This document shows, piece after piece, positions 1 through 7,150 of a stretch of DNA of 44,292 nt. Position numbers and translations under genes: made by a program. The DNA comes from Brachyspira pilosicoli. Its GTDB lineage: Bacteria > Spirochaetota > Brachyspiria > Brachyspirales > Brachyspiraceae. Where the stretch lies: assembly GCF_008016535.1 (NCBI RefSeq), contig NZ_SAXY01000010.1, positions 1 to 44,292 of the forward strand, read 5' to 3'. The notes beneath the pieces were generated by a model. The model saw nothing but the letters and a program-made list of their open reading frames with translations, did not search any database and was not told the origin of the DNA. Within the stretch, counting starts at the first letter, position 1. Each line of letters opens with the position of its first letter.

Positions 1-129
1 GAAAAATTAAAAGAATATACACATTTTTATAACAATCAAAGATTGATTTCTTCGTTATTGTATATTACAATCAAAGAAAGAATCAAAAATATTATAGCAA
101 GTAAAAGTACAATATCTATGGCTCCATGA
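1..129 (+). CDS. IS481-like transposase, C-terminal fragment
   Basis: This open frame is cut by the window edge and ends at the tga at 127-129. It covers the C-terminal tail of the DDE transposase, after the catalytic residues. The frame is intact through the visible part. A Gly-to-Leu change at the conserved S-L-G-Y position may or may not harm function. Whether the full gene is active cannot be judged from this piece. Confidence 0.85.
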   Translation, partial: EKLKEYTHFYNNQRLISSLLYITIKERIKNIIASKSTISMAP

Positions 130-131
130 CA
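1..131 (+). mobile_element. Right end of an IS481-like element (partial)
   Basis: The window opens inside an insertion sequence. Positions 1-129 encode the last 42 residues of a transposase and its stop, almost identical in DNA to the 3' end of the complete element at 5473-6507. Identity stops after the terminal tgaca at 131, which marks the element's right end. Within the shared part the only difference is one codon (ttg at 58-60 against ggt), giving S-L-L-Y instead of the S-L-G-Y common near the end of integrase-core transposases. Both copies point the same way. The left part lies outside the window, so completeness is unknown. Confidence 0.9.
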
Positions 132-258
132 TTATAAAAAAACAAAATTATTATCAAGCAATTAGCATAATTATTCTTTTTTCCCTTCAACTTTATCAAT
201 TAAACTAATAATTTCAGCTATAATCAATTAAGCAAGTTACTACTCAGATATATAATTC

Positions 259-293
259 TTTTTTAATATACTATATAGTAGTATATTAAAAAA
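259..293. repeat. Perfect 15-bp AT-only-arm inverted repeat after aroC
   Basis: Arms 259-273 and 279-293 are perfectly complementary around a 5-nt loop. The repeat sits 11 bp past the aroC stop (on the minus strand). The T run is in the 5' arm and the A run in the 3' arm, so no unpaired T tract follows on either strand. It may form a 3'-end hairpin for aroC mRNA but is not a textbook intrinsic terminator. The rest of 132-304 shows nothing I recognise. Confidence 0.6.
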
Positions 294-304
294 ATGGAGT
301 TTTG

Positions 305-1414
305 TCAAAGTAATCTGCCTTTCATGTCCAAACATAAATCAAGTATGCTAACAGCGAGTGCCGCCTCCACAACAGCAACAGCCCTCACAGCAATACAAGG
401 GTCATGACGTCCTTTTATAGTTAAAATTTCTTCTTCTTTTGTTTCTATGTTTAATGTTAATTGTTCTTTAGATATTGATGGGGTAGGCTTTATTGCTACA
501 TTCACAACTATAGGCATACCGTTAGCAATACCTCCCAATATTCCGCCATTATTATTAGTTTTTGTTTCTATAGTTTTTATATTGCTGCTTTCTTTTATGG
601 TGTATGCATCGTTACATTCGCTTGCCTTATAATTTACAAAATCAAAACCAAGTCCAAACTCCACACCCTTTACTGCAGGAACAGCAAACATGGACGAAGC
701 AATTCTGCTCTCTATAGAAGAGTAAAAAGGGTCTCCAAATCCAGCAGGTACATTAAAAGCAACTGCCGTTATAATGCCTCCCACAGAGTCCATATTAAGT
801 TTAGCTTTCTCTATTGTGCTAATCATTTTCTCCATAGCATCATCATCAAACACACTCAATTCTTTATAATAATTTTTTATAAACTCCTCATAACTTGGAA
901 GCTCATTATTAGGATATTTATCTTTTATGTTGTATATTTGTTTTATATGTCCTGCTATATTAATATCAAACTTTTCTTTAAGAGCTAATTTAGCCAAAGC
1001 ACCTGCAAATACTAAAGGAGCAGTAAGCCTTCCAGAAAAATGCCCTCCTCCTCTTATATCGTTAAAACCTTCATATCTAAGCATAGCAGTATAATCACTA
1101 TGTGATGGTCTAGGCAAAACTTTTAAATTAGAATAATCGCTACTTCTTTTATTTTCGTTTTTAATAATAGAAGCTATTGGCATACCAGTGCTTATATTAT
1201 TCAAAACCCCTGATAATATTTCAACTTTATCGCTCTCTTGTCTTGTTGTAGAGAGTTTATTGTTTTTAGCTCTTCTTCTCTCCATCTCGCTTTCTATAAA
1301 ATTATTATCTATATTTATTCCATAAGGAAACCCGTCTAATACGCATCCTATAGCCTCTCCGTGAGATTCTCCAAATAGGCTTAATTTCAAATTATTACCA
1401 AATACACTTCCCAT
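305..1414 (-). CDS. aroC: Chorismate synthase
   Basis: Last shared step of the shikimate pathway: 5-enolpyruvylshikimate-3-phosphate to chorismate, using reduced FMN, in the cytoplasm. The 369-residue length is normal. The start M-G-S-V-F-G-N and the following L-F-G-E-S-H-G-E signature are typical, as are the internal R-R-A-K segment, the R-P-S-H-S-D-Y block and the G-G-G-H-F-S-G-R block. The end (G-R-H-D-P-C...R-A-V-A-V-V-E-A) matches the family. An AGGAA lies about 8 nt before the ATG. It is divergent from the oxidoreductase at 1608 and has no other shikimate gene beside it, so it seems monocistronic. Confidence 0.97.
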   Translation of the reverse strand: MGSVFGNNLKLSLFGESHGEAIGCVLDGFPYGINIDNNFIESEMERRRAKNNKLSTTRQESDKVEILSGVLNNISTGMPIASIIKNENKRSSDYSNLKVLPRPSHSDYTAMLRYEGFNDIRGGGHFSGRLTAPLVFAGALAKLALKEKFDINIAGHIKQIYNIKDKYPNNELPSYEEFIKNYYKELSVFDDDAMEKMISTIEKAKLNMDSVGGIITAVAFNVPAGFGDPFYSSIESRIASSMFAVPAVKGVEFGLGFDFVNYKASECNDAYTIKESSNIKTIETKTNNNGGILGGIANGMPIVVNVAIKPTPSISKEQLTLNIETKEEEILTIKGRHDPCIAVRAVAVVEAALAVSILDLCLDMKGRLL

Positions 1415-1537
1415 TATTCTATATTCCTGAAAATTAATTTTTTATTAGTAGTATATATTATTTTTTATAAACTTTCTATATAAAAATATTTAATGGCTAT
1501 ATAATAAATTATTCTTAAATAAAATATCAATTTGTTA

Positions 1538-1565
1538 TTGAATTTTGTTATATTATAATTATAAT
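1538..1565 (+). promoter_or_regulatory. Promoter of the Gfo/Idh/MocA oxidoreductase gene
   Basis: TTGAAT (1538-1543), a 16-bp spacer and a consensus TATAAT (1560-1565) lie about 40 bp before the ATG at 1608. An AAGGA precedes the start. Confidence 0.6.
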
Positions 1566-1607
1566 CGTTAGAGTTTAATTTTTTGAGTATAAAAGGATAT
1601 TATTATA

Positions 1608-2570
1608 ATGGATAAAGTAAATATTTCGCTTATAGGTGTAGGCAGAATGGGCCAATTTCACCTTAATGTTATAAATCAAATAGAGAGTATTAATTTAACA
1701 GGCATATATGATGCCGATGAAAATCATCTTAATGAAGTATCTAATAAATATAATATTAATAAATTTAACAGTTTAGATGAGGCTATAGATAATTCAGATG
1801 CAGTAATAATAGCAAGCCCAACAAAGTATCATTTTGAAATAGCCAAAAAAGCATTAGAAAAAGGTAAGCATGTATTGGTAGAAAAGCCAATGACAGAAAC
1901 TTATGCACAAGCTAAAGAATTACAAGAGATAGTAAACAAAAAAAATCTAATACTTCAGGTAGGGCATGTTGAGAGATTTAATGGAGCAGTTCAAGAACTT
2001 CATCATATAATAGAAAAAACTTATTTAATAGAAGCAAGAAGATTAGCCCCGTTTACGCCTCGTATTACAGATGTTGGAGTTGTATTTGATATAATGATTC
2101 ATGATTTGGATATAGTAACTTCTTTAGTAAAAAAGCCTGTTATAAGATTTTCTGCAAGCGGCAAGAGAGTGAGAACAAACAACGAAGATATTGCAAGTGC
2201 TTTATTAGAGTTTGAAGATGAAACCATAGCAACAATAAGTGCAAGCAGAATTACACAAGAGAAAATTAGAACTTTGGCTATAAGTACAGAAGATGCTTAT
2301 TTTATATTAGATTATGCCACTCAAGATATTACAATACATAGACAAGCAAGCAGCGAAAGTAAAATAAAAACTTCTATAGGAATTAATTATACTCAAGAAT
2401 CTATCATTGAGAGAGTATTTATTCACAGAGATAATCCATTAAAATTAGAAGATGAGCATTTTGCTAATTGTATATTAGGCAAAGATAAAAGGTTTGTTTC
2501 TGTAGAAAATGATGTAAATACTATTAAATTAACAGAAGATATACTCAAAAAAATTAAAGAGACTTGGTAA
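1608..2570 (+). CDS. Gfo/Idh/MocA-family NAD(P)-dependent oxidoreductase
   Basis: A 320-residue dehydrogenase. The N-terminal Rossmann fold starts with the dinucleotide motif G-V-G-R-M-G (residues 10-15). The family motif V-E-K-P-M (about residues 91-95) carries the Lys that usually acts in hydride transfer, and V-G-H-V-E-R-F-N follows near residue 120. The C-terminal half is the usual alpha/beta substrate domain. The G-H-V-E-R-F-N pattern is one I associate with sugar or nucleotide-sugar dehydrogenases, including the GnnA type that oxidises UDP-GlcNAc in making diamino lipid A. No gnnB-like aminotransferase is adjacent, so that assignment is only a suggestion. It has its own promoter and is followed at 2581 by a separate one. 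Confidence 0.85.
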   Translation: MDKVNISLIGVGRMGQFHLNVINQIESINLTGIYDADENHLNEVSNKYNINKFNSLDEAIDNSDAVIIASPTKYHFEIAKKALEKGKHVLVEKPMTETYAQAKELQEIVNKKNLILQVGHVERFNGAVQELHHIIEKTYLIEARRLAPFTPRITDVGVVFDIMIHDLDIVTSLVKKPVIRFSASGKRVRTNNEDIASALLEFEDETIATISASRITQEKIRTLAISTEDAYFILDYATQDITIHRQASSESKIKTSIGINYTQESIIERVFIHRDNPLKLEDEHFANCILGKDKRFVSVENDVNTIKLTEDILKKIKETW

Positions 2571-2580
2571 TAATCTATAC

Positions 2581-2609
2581 TTGACAATGAAAACATATTT
2601 AACTATAAT
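2581..2609 (+). promoter_or_regulatory. Consensus sigma-70 promoter before the mglB-like pair
   Basis: TTGACA (2581-2586), exactly 17 bp, then TATAAT (2604-2609): both hexamers match consensus perfectly. The start would fall near 2616, giving a leader of about 10 nt before ATG 2626, with a short GAGG at 2617-2620. It begins only 10 bp after the stop of the oxidoreductase gene. Confidence 0.8.
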
Positions 2610-2625
2610 TTAAATTGAGGTATTT

Positions 2626-3645
2626 ATGTTTAGGCGAATATTAATTTTTGTTATTTTATTATTTATATCATCTTCTTTAATATTTACTCAAAATAAAAAA
2701 AGCACTATAGGGGTAGCTTTATATAGATTTGATGATAATTATATACAATATTTAAAAAACTATATAGAGAAAAATATTGGAAATAAAGCTTCTCTAACTA
2801 TAATAGATTCTCATAACAGTCAAATAACACAAAATGACCAAATAGATATATTTTTAAATAAAAATGTTAATCTTATAGCAATTAATTTAGTAAATGAAAA
2901 TTATGCTCAAACTATAATAAACAAAGTTAGCGTTAGAAATATACCTATTATTTTTTTTAATAGAGAGCCGTCTTTAGAAGTTCTTAATAGTTATAATAAT
3001 GTTTGGTATATTGGAGGCAGCAGCGAGAATGCAGGCAGAGCACAGGGCAGAGTTATAGCAGATAGTTGGAAGTCTCATTCTAATTGGGATAAAAATGAAG
3101 ACGGAAAGATTCAATGCGTAATAATAAGAGGAAGAACTAACAGTTTTGAGAGTGAGAATAGAACCCAATATATGAAAGATTATTTAAAAAATAATAATAT
3201 TAAACTTGATATATTAGCTGAAGTTTATGCTTTTGATAATAGAAAAACTGCTTCTATAGAAATGGATAAATTAATGACTAAATATTCTCAAAAAATAGAA
3301 TACATTATTGCTAATGATGATAATATGGCTTTAGGGGCATTAGACTCTATTAAAAAATTAGGATTTAATAGTGACAGCAGAATGCTTAATTATATACCAA
3401 TAGTAGGAATAGGCGGAACTCCTGAATATTTAGAAGCAATAAAAAACTATTCAGTATTTGCTACGGTAATGCAAAACCCATCTACACAGGCTGAAGTTTT
3501 GTCTAAAGTTTCATTAAATATAATAAATAATAAAGCTCCATTAGACGGCACAACTTTGAGTTTTGATAATAATAAATATATTTTTGTGCCTTATATACCT
3601 ATAACGATGTTTAATTTGGATAGGGCTATTGAAATTTATAAATAA
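2626..3645 (+). CDS. MglB-like sugar-binding protein with altered ligand site
   Basis: A 339-residue periplasmic binding protein of the galactose/glucose (MglB) type. An N-terminal signal peptide (residues 1 to about 22) has no lipobox Cys, so it is probably soluble, unlike its neighbour. The calcium-loop pattern D-K-N-E-D-G-K-I-Q (155-163) is kept. Compared by eye with E. coli MglB, the Tyr and Asp at the start and the F-F-N (112) are kept, but other sugar contacts differ: His152 is Ser173, Asp154 is Glu175, Trp183 is Phe203, Asn211 is Asp231, Asp236 is Gly263. Arg158 is kept (Arg179). It is first behind a strong promoter with the normal paralogue 27 bp downstream. No mglA or mglC follows. 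It may bind another ligand or serve sensing. Confidence 0.85.
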   Translation: MFRRILIFVILLFISSSLIFTQNKKSTIGVALYRFDDNYIQYLKNYIEKNIGNKASLTIIDSHNSQITQNDQIDIFLNKNVNLIAINLVNENYAQTIINKVSVRNIPIIFFNREPSLEVLNSYNNVWYIGGSSENAGRAQGRVIADSWKSHSNWDKNEDGKIQCVIIRGRTNSFESENRTQYMKDYLKNNNIKLDILAEVYAFDNRKTASIEMDKLMTKYSQKIEYIIANDDNMALGALDSIKKLGFNSDSRMLNYIPIVGIGGTPEYLEAIKNYSVFATVMQNPSTQAEVLSKVSLNIINNKAPLDGTTLSFDNNKYIFVPYIPITMFNLDRAIEIYK

Positions 3646-3672
3646 TATATTTATTAAAATAGGAGTAATTTT

Positions 3673-4707
3673 ATGAGCAAATTTATTTTTTCATTGCTAT
3701 TATTTTTATCTATTTTGTCTAGTTGTTCATCAAATAAGGTTAATGAGTCTAATGATAAGTCAATAGATGTTGCTGTGGCTATATATAGATATGATGATAG
3801 TTTTATTTCTTTTATGAGAAGGAACATAGAAAGCTTTTTAAAGACTGGTAATGTAAAGTTTACTATGACTGATGCAGATAATGATCAGGTTAAGCAGTAT
3901 GATCAAATAGATGCTGCCATACAGAGAAATGTTGATGCTATTGCTATTAATTTGGTTGATCCTTTAGCTGCTAATTTAGTTATAGAAAAAGCAAAACCTT
4001 CAAACATTCCTGTTATATTTTTTAATAAAGAGCCAAAAAAAGATGATTTATTGAGTTATGATAAGGTTTGGTATGTTGGCACTAGAAGTGTAGAGTCTGG
4101 AGATATGCAAGGAAATATAGTATTAAATGCTTGGCTTTCAAATGCTTCTTTGGATAAAAACAAAGATGGCAAATTGCAGTATGTTTTGCTTAAAGGTGAA
4201 GAGGGACACCCAGATGCTGAAGGAAGAACTGAGAGAGTTAAGGCTGTATTAGAAGAAAATGGAATTATATTAGAAGAGTTAGAGATGAATAATGCTAATT
4301 GGGATATACTTCAGGCACAAACTTTAATGGACGCTTGGATAAAAAAACATGAGAATAATATTGAGTTTATATTCTCTAATAATGATGCTATGGCTTTGGG
4401 AGCATTAAAATCCATACAAAAAGAGGGATATAATATAGGCGACAGCAATAAATTTATACCAATAGTAGGAGTTGATGCTATACCAGAAGTAATAGAAGAG
4501 ATAAAGAAAAATGCTATACTTGGTACAGTATTACAAAGTCCTAAAGATCAGGCTAAGGCTATAGTTGATATGGTTATGAATGTTGTAAACAATAAAGATG
4601 TACTTGATGGTACTGGTTATACTTTAGATGAAGTAAAAGCAGTGAGAGTGCCGTATAAGGCAATAACTATAGATAATGTTGATGATGCTATGGATGCTTA
4701 TAAGTAA
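3673..4707 (+). CDS. mglB: Galactose/glucose-binding lipoprotein, MglB type
   Basis: A 344-residue substrate-binding protein for D-galactose/D-glucose ABC uptake and possibly chemotaxis. The signal ends in I-L-S-S-C with the lipid Cys at 18. The sugar-site residues known from E. coli MglB are present: Y-R-Y-D-D near the start, F-F-N-K-E-P, G-H-P-D-A-E-G-R, N-W-D, S-N-N-D-A-M and V-G-V-D-A-I-P-E. The calcium loop D-K-N-K-D-G-K-L-Q is also intact. The one contact that differs is Asn256, here Gln. It follows the divergent paralogue by 27 bp with an AGGAG site and no promoter of its own, so the two are likely cotranscribed. The transporter ATPase and permease must be elsewhere. Confidence 0.93.
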   Translation: MSKFIFSLLLFLSILSSCSSNKVNESNDKSIDVAVAIYRYDDSFISFMRRNIESFLKTGNVKFTMTDADNDQVKQYDQIDAAIQRNVDAIAINLVDPLAANLVIEKAKPSNIPVIFFNKEPKKDDLLSYDKVWYVGTRSVESGDMQGNIVLNAWLSNASLDKNKDGKLQYVLLKGEEGHPDAEGRTERVKAVLEENGIILEELEMNNANWDILQAQTLMDAWIKKHENNIEFIFSNNDAMALGALKSIQKEGYNIGDSNKFIPIVGVDAIPEVIEEIKKNAILGTVLQSPKDQAKAIVDMVMNVVNNKDVLDGTGYTLDEVKAVRVPYKAITIDNVDDAMDAYK

Positions 4708-4736
4708 ATATTAAGTAAATATTGATAAGAATTTTT

Positions 4737-4770
4737 AAAGAGACTTCTTTTTAAAGAGGTCTCTTTTTTT
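4737..4770 (+). terminator. Intrinsic terminator after the mglB pair
   Basis: An 8-bp stem (4737-4744 with 4759-4766) is followed by a T run to 4770. It overlaps the last bases of the convergent lexA gene. The minus-strand reading lacks a clear T tract, so it mainly serves the plus strand. Confidence 0.8.
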
Positions 4771-5389
4771 ATATTTTTAGTCTTATTAATCCAACTACTT
4801 TGCCTACTATAGAAACTTTTTCTTGTATGATAGGAGGATATTCTTTATTTTCAGCAACCAATTTTATGCAGTCTTTTTCTTTAAAAAATCTTTTAATAGT
4901 TATTTCTTCATCACCATTATCATCTATTTTAGCTACTACAATGTCTCCATTTTGAGGCTCTATATTTGAAGGATTAACCAAAACCATATCACCTTCTTTT
5001 ATATGAGCATCTATCATAGAATTTCCTTTTACTTTCATAAGGAAATTGTTTTCATTTTGAGCTATAGATTCTGGCAATGGGAAAAAGTCTTCATAAGATT
5101 CATCAGAAACATCCATCAAAAGACCAGCCTTAACCTCATTTGTAAGCAAAGGTATTCTAATGAGATTATCTTTCTTTGAATCTATAGGCACGCTTCCTCT
5201 TGCTCTTTTGCCTGTTTTTTTTACATAACCTTTTTTTTCTAATGCTGTTAGATGTGTTGTTACGGCTGTTGGAGAGGCAAAATTAAAATGAACCATTATT
5301 TCTTTTACTGTTGGAGGGTATCCATTTTCATTCATGAACTTTTGCAAAAAATTTAATATATGCTTTTGCTTGTCTGTTAATTCTGTCAT
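4769..5389 (-). CDS. lexA: LexA repressor, SOS regulator
   Basis: Represses SOS DNA-damage genes and self-cleaves when RecA is activated. From the ATG at 5387-5389 the protein has 206 residues. A winged-helix DNA-binding domain fills residues 1-65. The cleavage site is A88-G89 (V-K-A-G), the catalytic serine is S124 (G-N-S-M) and the general-base lysine K166. A longer frame beginning with GTG at 5398 is possible, but the GAGG in the upstream DNA sits 8 nt before the ATG and overlaps the GTG, so I chose the ATG, which also matches the E. coli N-terminus. I could not identify a LexA operator by eye. A mobile element sits just upstream of its promoter. Confidence 0.97.
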   Translation of the reverse strand: MTELTDKQKHILNFLQKFMNENGYPPTVKEIMVHFNFASPTAVTTHLTALEKKGYVKKTGKRARGSVPIDSKKDNLIRIPLLTNEVKAGLLMDVSDESYEDFFPLPESIAQNENNFLMKVKGNSMIDAHIKEGDMVLVNPSNIEPQNGDIVVAKIDDNGDEEITIKRFFKEKDCIKLVAENKEYPPIIQEKVSIVGKVVGLIRLKI

Positions 5390-5425
5390 ATTAGACACCT
5401 CATATATATTATTATAATATTTATT

Positions 5426-5453
5426 ATTATACTATACAAAAATATGATGTCAA
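5426..5453 (-). promoter_or_regulatory. lexA promoter
   Basis: On the minus strand TTGACA (5453-5448), a 16-bp spacer and TATAAT (5431-5426) precede lexA. The left target-site duplication of the IS element begins at 5458, only 4 bp beyond this -35. Confidence 0.75.
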
Positions 5454-5457
5454 TATT

Positions 5458-5472
5458 TATAAATTAAAAATA
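5458..5472. repeat. Target-site duplication, left copy (15 bp)
   Basis: tataaattaaaaata directly abuts the left inverted repeat of the IS element and is repeated exactly at 6508-6522. Confidence 0.92.
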
Positions 5473-6507
5473 TGTTTAGGAGTATGAGATATTGGACATT
5501 TTTTAGTATAAAAAAAGCAGTATCCTTGTTATAATATTTTGATATAGAAAATAAATAAAGGATACTACTATGAAAAAAGATTATAGCACAGAATTTAAAT
5601 TATTTATAGTGGATGAAGCATTAGAAACTAAAAATATTAAAAGATTTTTAAAGATAGAAGAAATACCCAAATCTACTTTTTATGCTTGGCTTAAAAAATA
5701 TAAAGACACTGGAACTGTCGCCAATTTTAGCACTAGACCAAAAACTTCCCCAAATATCTTTAATAACCAAAAAGCTATTAATTTAATTATTAAACTCTAT
5801 ACTAAAGAATATCGAGGTAAGCATTATATTAAAGCATATTTAAATCGTAAAGGCATTAAGATAGGTGTTACAGCTATAGAGAATGTACTAAAAAGAAATA
5901 ATCTTTGGAGATATAAAACAAAAAAGAAAAAGAAGCGATATGATAAGCGTAAATTTGTCTCTAAAATACAAAAAGAAGGCAAAATAGTTCAAATAGACAC
6001 TAAATATATCAAATTAGGCAGAAAAACAGTCTATCAGTTCACTGCTGTAGATTTAGCTACTCGTTATAGTTGGAGAGAAATCTATGAAGATAAAACACCT
6101 TCTAGTGCTTTATCTTTCTTAAAATATGTCTTAAAAACTTCACCTTTTAAGATACAGGCTATACAAACGGACAATGGTATAGAATATACTTATCGCTGTA
6201 TTAATACTCCTAAAATAAATATTTTTGATGAATACTGCTTAAAAAATAAATTAGAGAGGAGATATATTCCTATAGCAACACCAAGATACAATGGCGTAGT
6301 AGAAAGAGTACAAGGCATAGACGAAAGAGAATTTTATTCACGATTAAATAAAAATATCACAGTAGAATTATTGAGAGAAAAATTAAAAGAATATACACAT
6401 TTTTATAACAATCAAAGATTGATTTCTTCGTTAGGTTATATTACAATCAAAGAAAGAATCAAAAATATTATAGCAAGTAAAAGTACAATATCTATGGCTC
6501 CATGACA
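5473..6507 (+). mobile_element. Complete IS481-like insertion sequence, 1035 bp
   Basis: Ends are set by terminal inverted repeats (5473-5494 and 6486-6507, about 15 of 22 matches, both starting tgt on their own strand and sharing ggag and agatattg blocks) and by perfect 15-bp direct repeats outside them. It carries a single transposase gene. The undecayed duplication and intact gene suggest a fairly recent insertion. It separates the promoters of lexA (minus) and ferritin (plus). A second copy's right end lies at 1-131. Family is judged from the single integrase-core transposase and the long duplication; I could not check it against an IS collection. Confidence 0.93.
5570..6505 (+). CDS. IS481-like DDE transposase
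   Basis: Cuts and joins the element's ends. At 311 residues it has an N-terminal helix-turn-helix (about residues 5-60, with the P-K-S-T-F-Y-A-W-L pattern), a second DNA-binding helical stretch rich in Lys (105-130) and an integrase core with candidate catalytic D143 (Q-I-D-T), D201 (Q-T-D-N-G) and E245 (V-V-E-R). The D-to-E gap of 43 is longer than the usual 35. The ending N-N-Q-R-L-I-S-S-L-G-Y is the standard integrase-core tail. The frame is intact and its stop lies almost at the element's end. Confidence 0.93.
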   Translation: MKKDYSTEFKLFIVDEALETKNIKRFLKIEEIPKSTFYAWLKKYKDTGTVANFSTRPKTSPNIFNNQKAINLIIKLYTKEYRGKHYIKAYLNRKGIKIGVTAIENVLKRNNLWRYKTKKKKKRYDKRKFVSKIQKEGKIVQIDTKYIKLGRKTVYQFTAVDLATRYSWREIYEDKTPSSALSFLKYVLKTSPFKIQAIQTDNGIEYTYRCINTPKINIFDEYCLKNKLERRYIPIATPRYNGVVERVQGIDEREFYSRLNKNITVELLREKLKEYTHFYNNQRLISSLGYITIKERIKNIIASKSTISMAP

Positions 6508-6522
6508 TATAAATTAAAAATA
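6508..6522. repeat. Target-site duplication, right copy (15 bp)
   Basis: Exact repeat of 5458-5472, starting directly after the right end of the element. Confidence 0.92.
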
Positions 6523-6530
6523 ACATTTTC

Positions 6531-6559
6531 TTGATATATTTGTTATAATATTATACAAT
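6531..6559 (+). promoter_or_regulatory. Ferritin promoter with overlapping 12-bp palindrome
   Basis: TTGATA (6531-6536), 17 bp, TACAAT (6554-6559). A perfect palindrome, tataatattata (6544-6555), covers the spacer and the start of the -10. It resembles the AT-rich half-sites of Fur/PerR operators but with no central base, so an operator role is only possible. Confidence 0.55.
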
Positions 6560-6585
6560 ATTTACATTATAATAGGAGTTATTTT

Positions 6586-7122
6586 ATGTCTATAATAAAA
6601 GAAGATATAATTAAATTATTAAATGAACAGTTAAATAAAGAGCTTTATTCTGCTAGTCTTTATTTCAATATGGCGGGCTGGTGCGATAAAGAGGGATTAA
6701 AAGGATGCAGCCAATTTTTATATGGTCATTTCAAGGAAGAAACAACTCACTTTGAAAAGTTTAGAGATTTTATTAATAAAGTTGGCGGACAGGCTATTAT
6801 TACAGAGATGAAAGCTCCTCAAAGTAACTTCAAATCTGTAGAGGATTTATTTAAAGCTATATTAAAACATGAGGAATATGTTACTTCTTGCATTAATGAA
6901 TTAGTTGGCAAAGCTATGGAAAGTAAAGACCATATTACTGCAAGGTTCTTAGATTGGTTTATACAAGAGCAGTTAGAAGAAGAAGAGCTATTTAATGAAA
7001 TACTTAGTAAAATAAAAATGCTTGGAAATGGAAAATTAGAAGGAAGGGACCTTTATACATTTGATGGTATTATGGCAGATTTTGATTCTAAAAAGCATTC
7101 TGCTTCTTCTGATGAACAATAA
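6586..7122 (+). CDS. ftnA: Bacterial non-haem ferritin
   Basis: Oxidises Fe(II) and stores iron in a 24-mer cytoplasmic shell. At 178 residues it is slightly longer than E. coli FtnA (165). The opening N-E-Q-L-N-K-E-L-Y-S-A-S is diagnostic. Ferroxidase ligands can be placed at E19, E52 and H55 (E-E-T-T-H), with the K-H-E-E and I-Q-E-Q-L-E-E-E-E motifs supplying the later Glu and Gln. About 15 extra residues, Asp/Ser/Lys-rich, follow the core. It has its own promoter and AGGAG; lptB starts 28 bp downstream without an obvious promoter. Confidence 0.96.
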   Translation: MSIIKEDIIKLLNEQLNKELYSASLYFNMAGWCDKEGLKGCSQFLYGHFKEETTHFEKFRDFINKVGGQAIITEMKAPQSNFKSVEDLFKAILKHEEYVTSCINELVGKAMESKDHITARFLDWFIQEQLEEEELFNEILSKIKMLGNGKLEGRDLYTFDGIMADFDSKKHSASSDEQ

Positions 7123-7150
7123 TAAATAATAATAATTAAAGAGAGGGTAT

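Noticed and set aside
132-5472. Composite transposon bounded by the two IS copies
   Set aside because: The second copy has an identical 15-bp duplication on both its own sides, which shows an independent single insertion.
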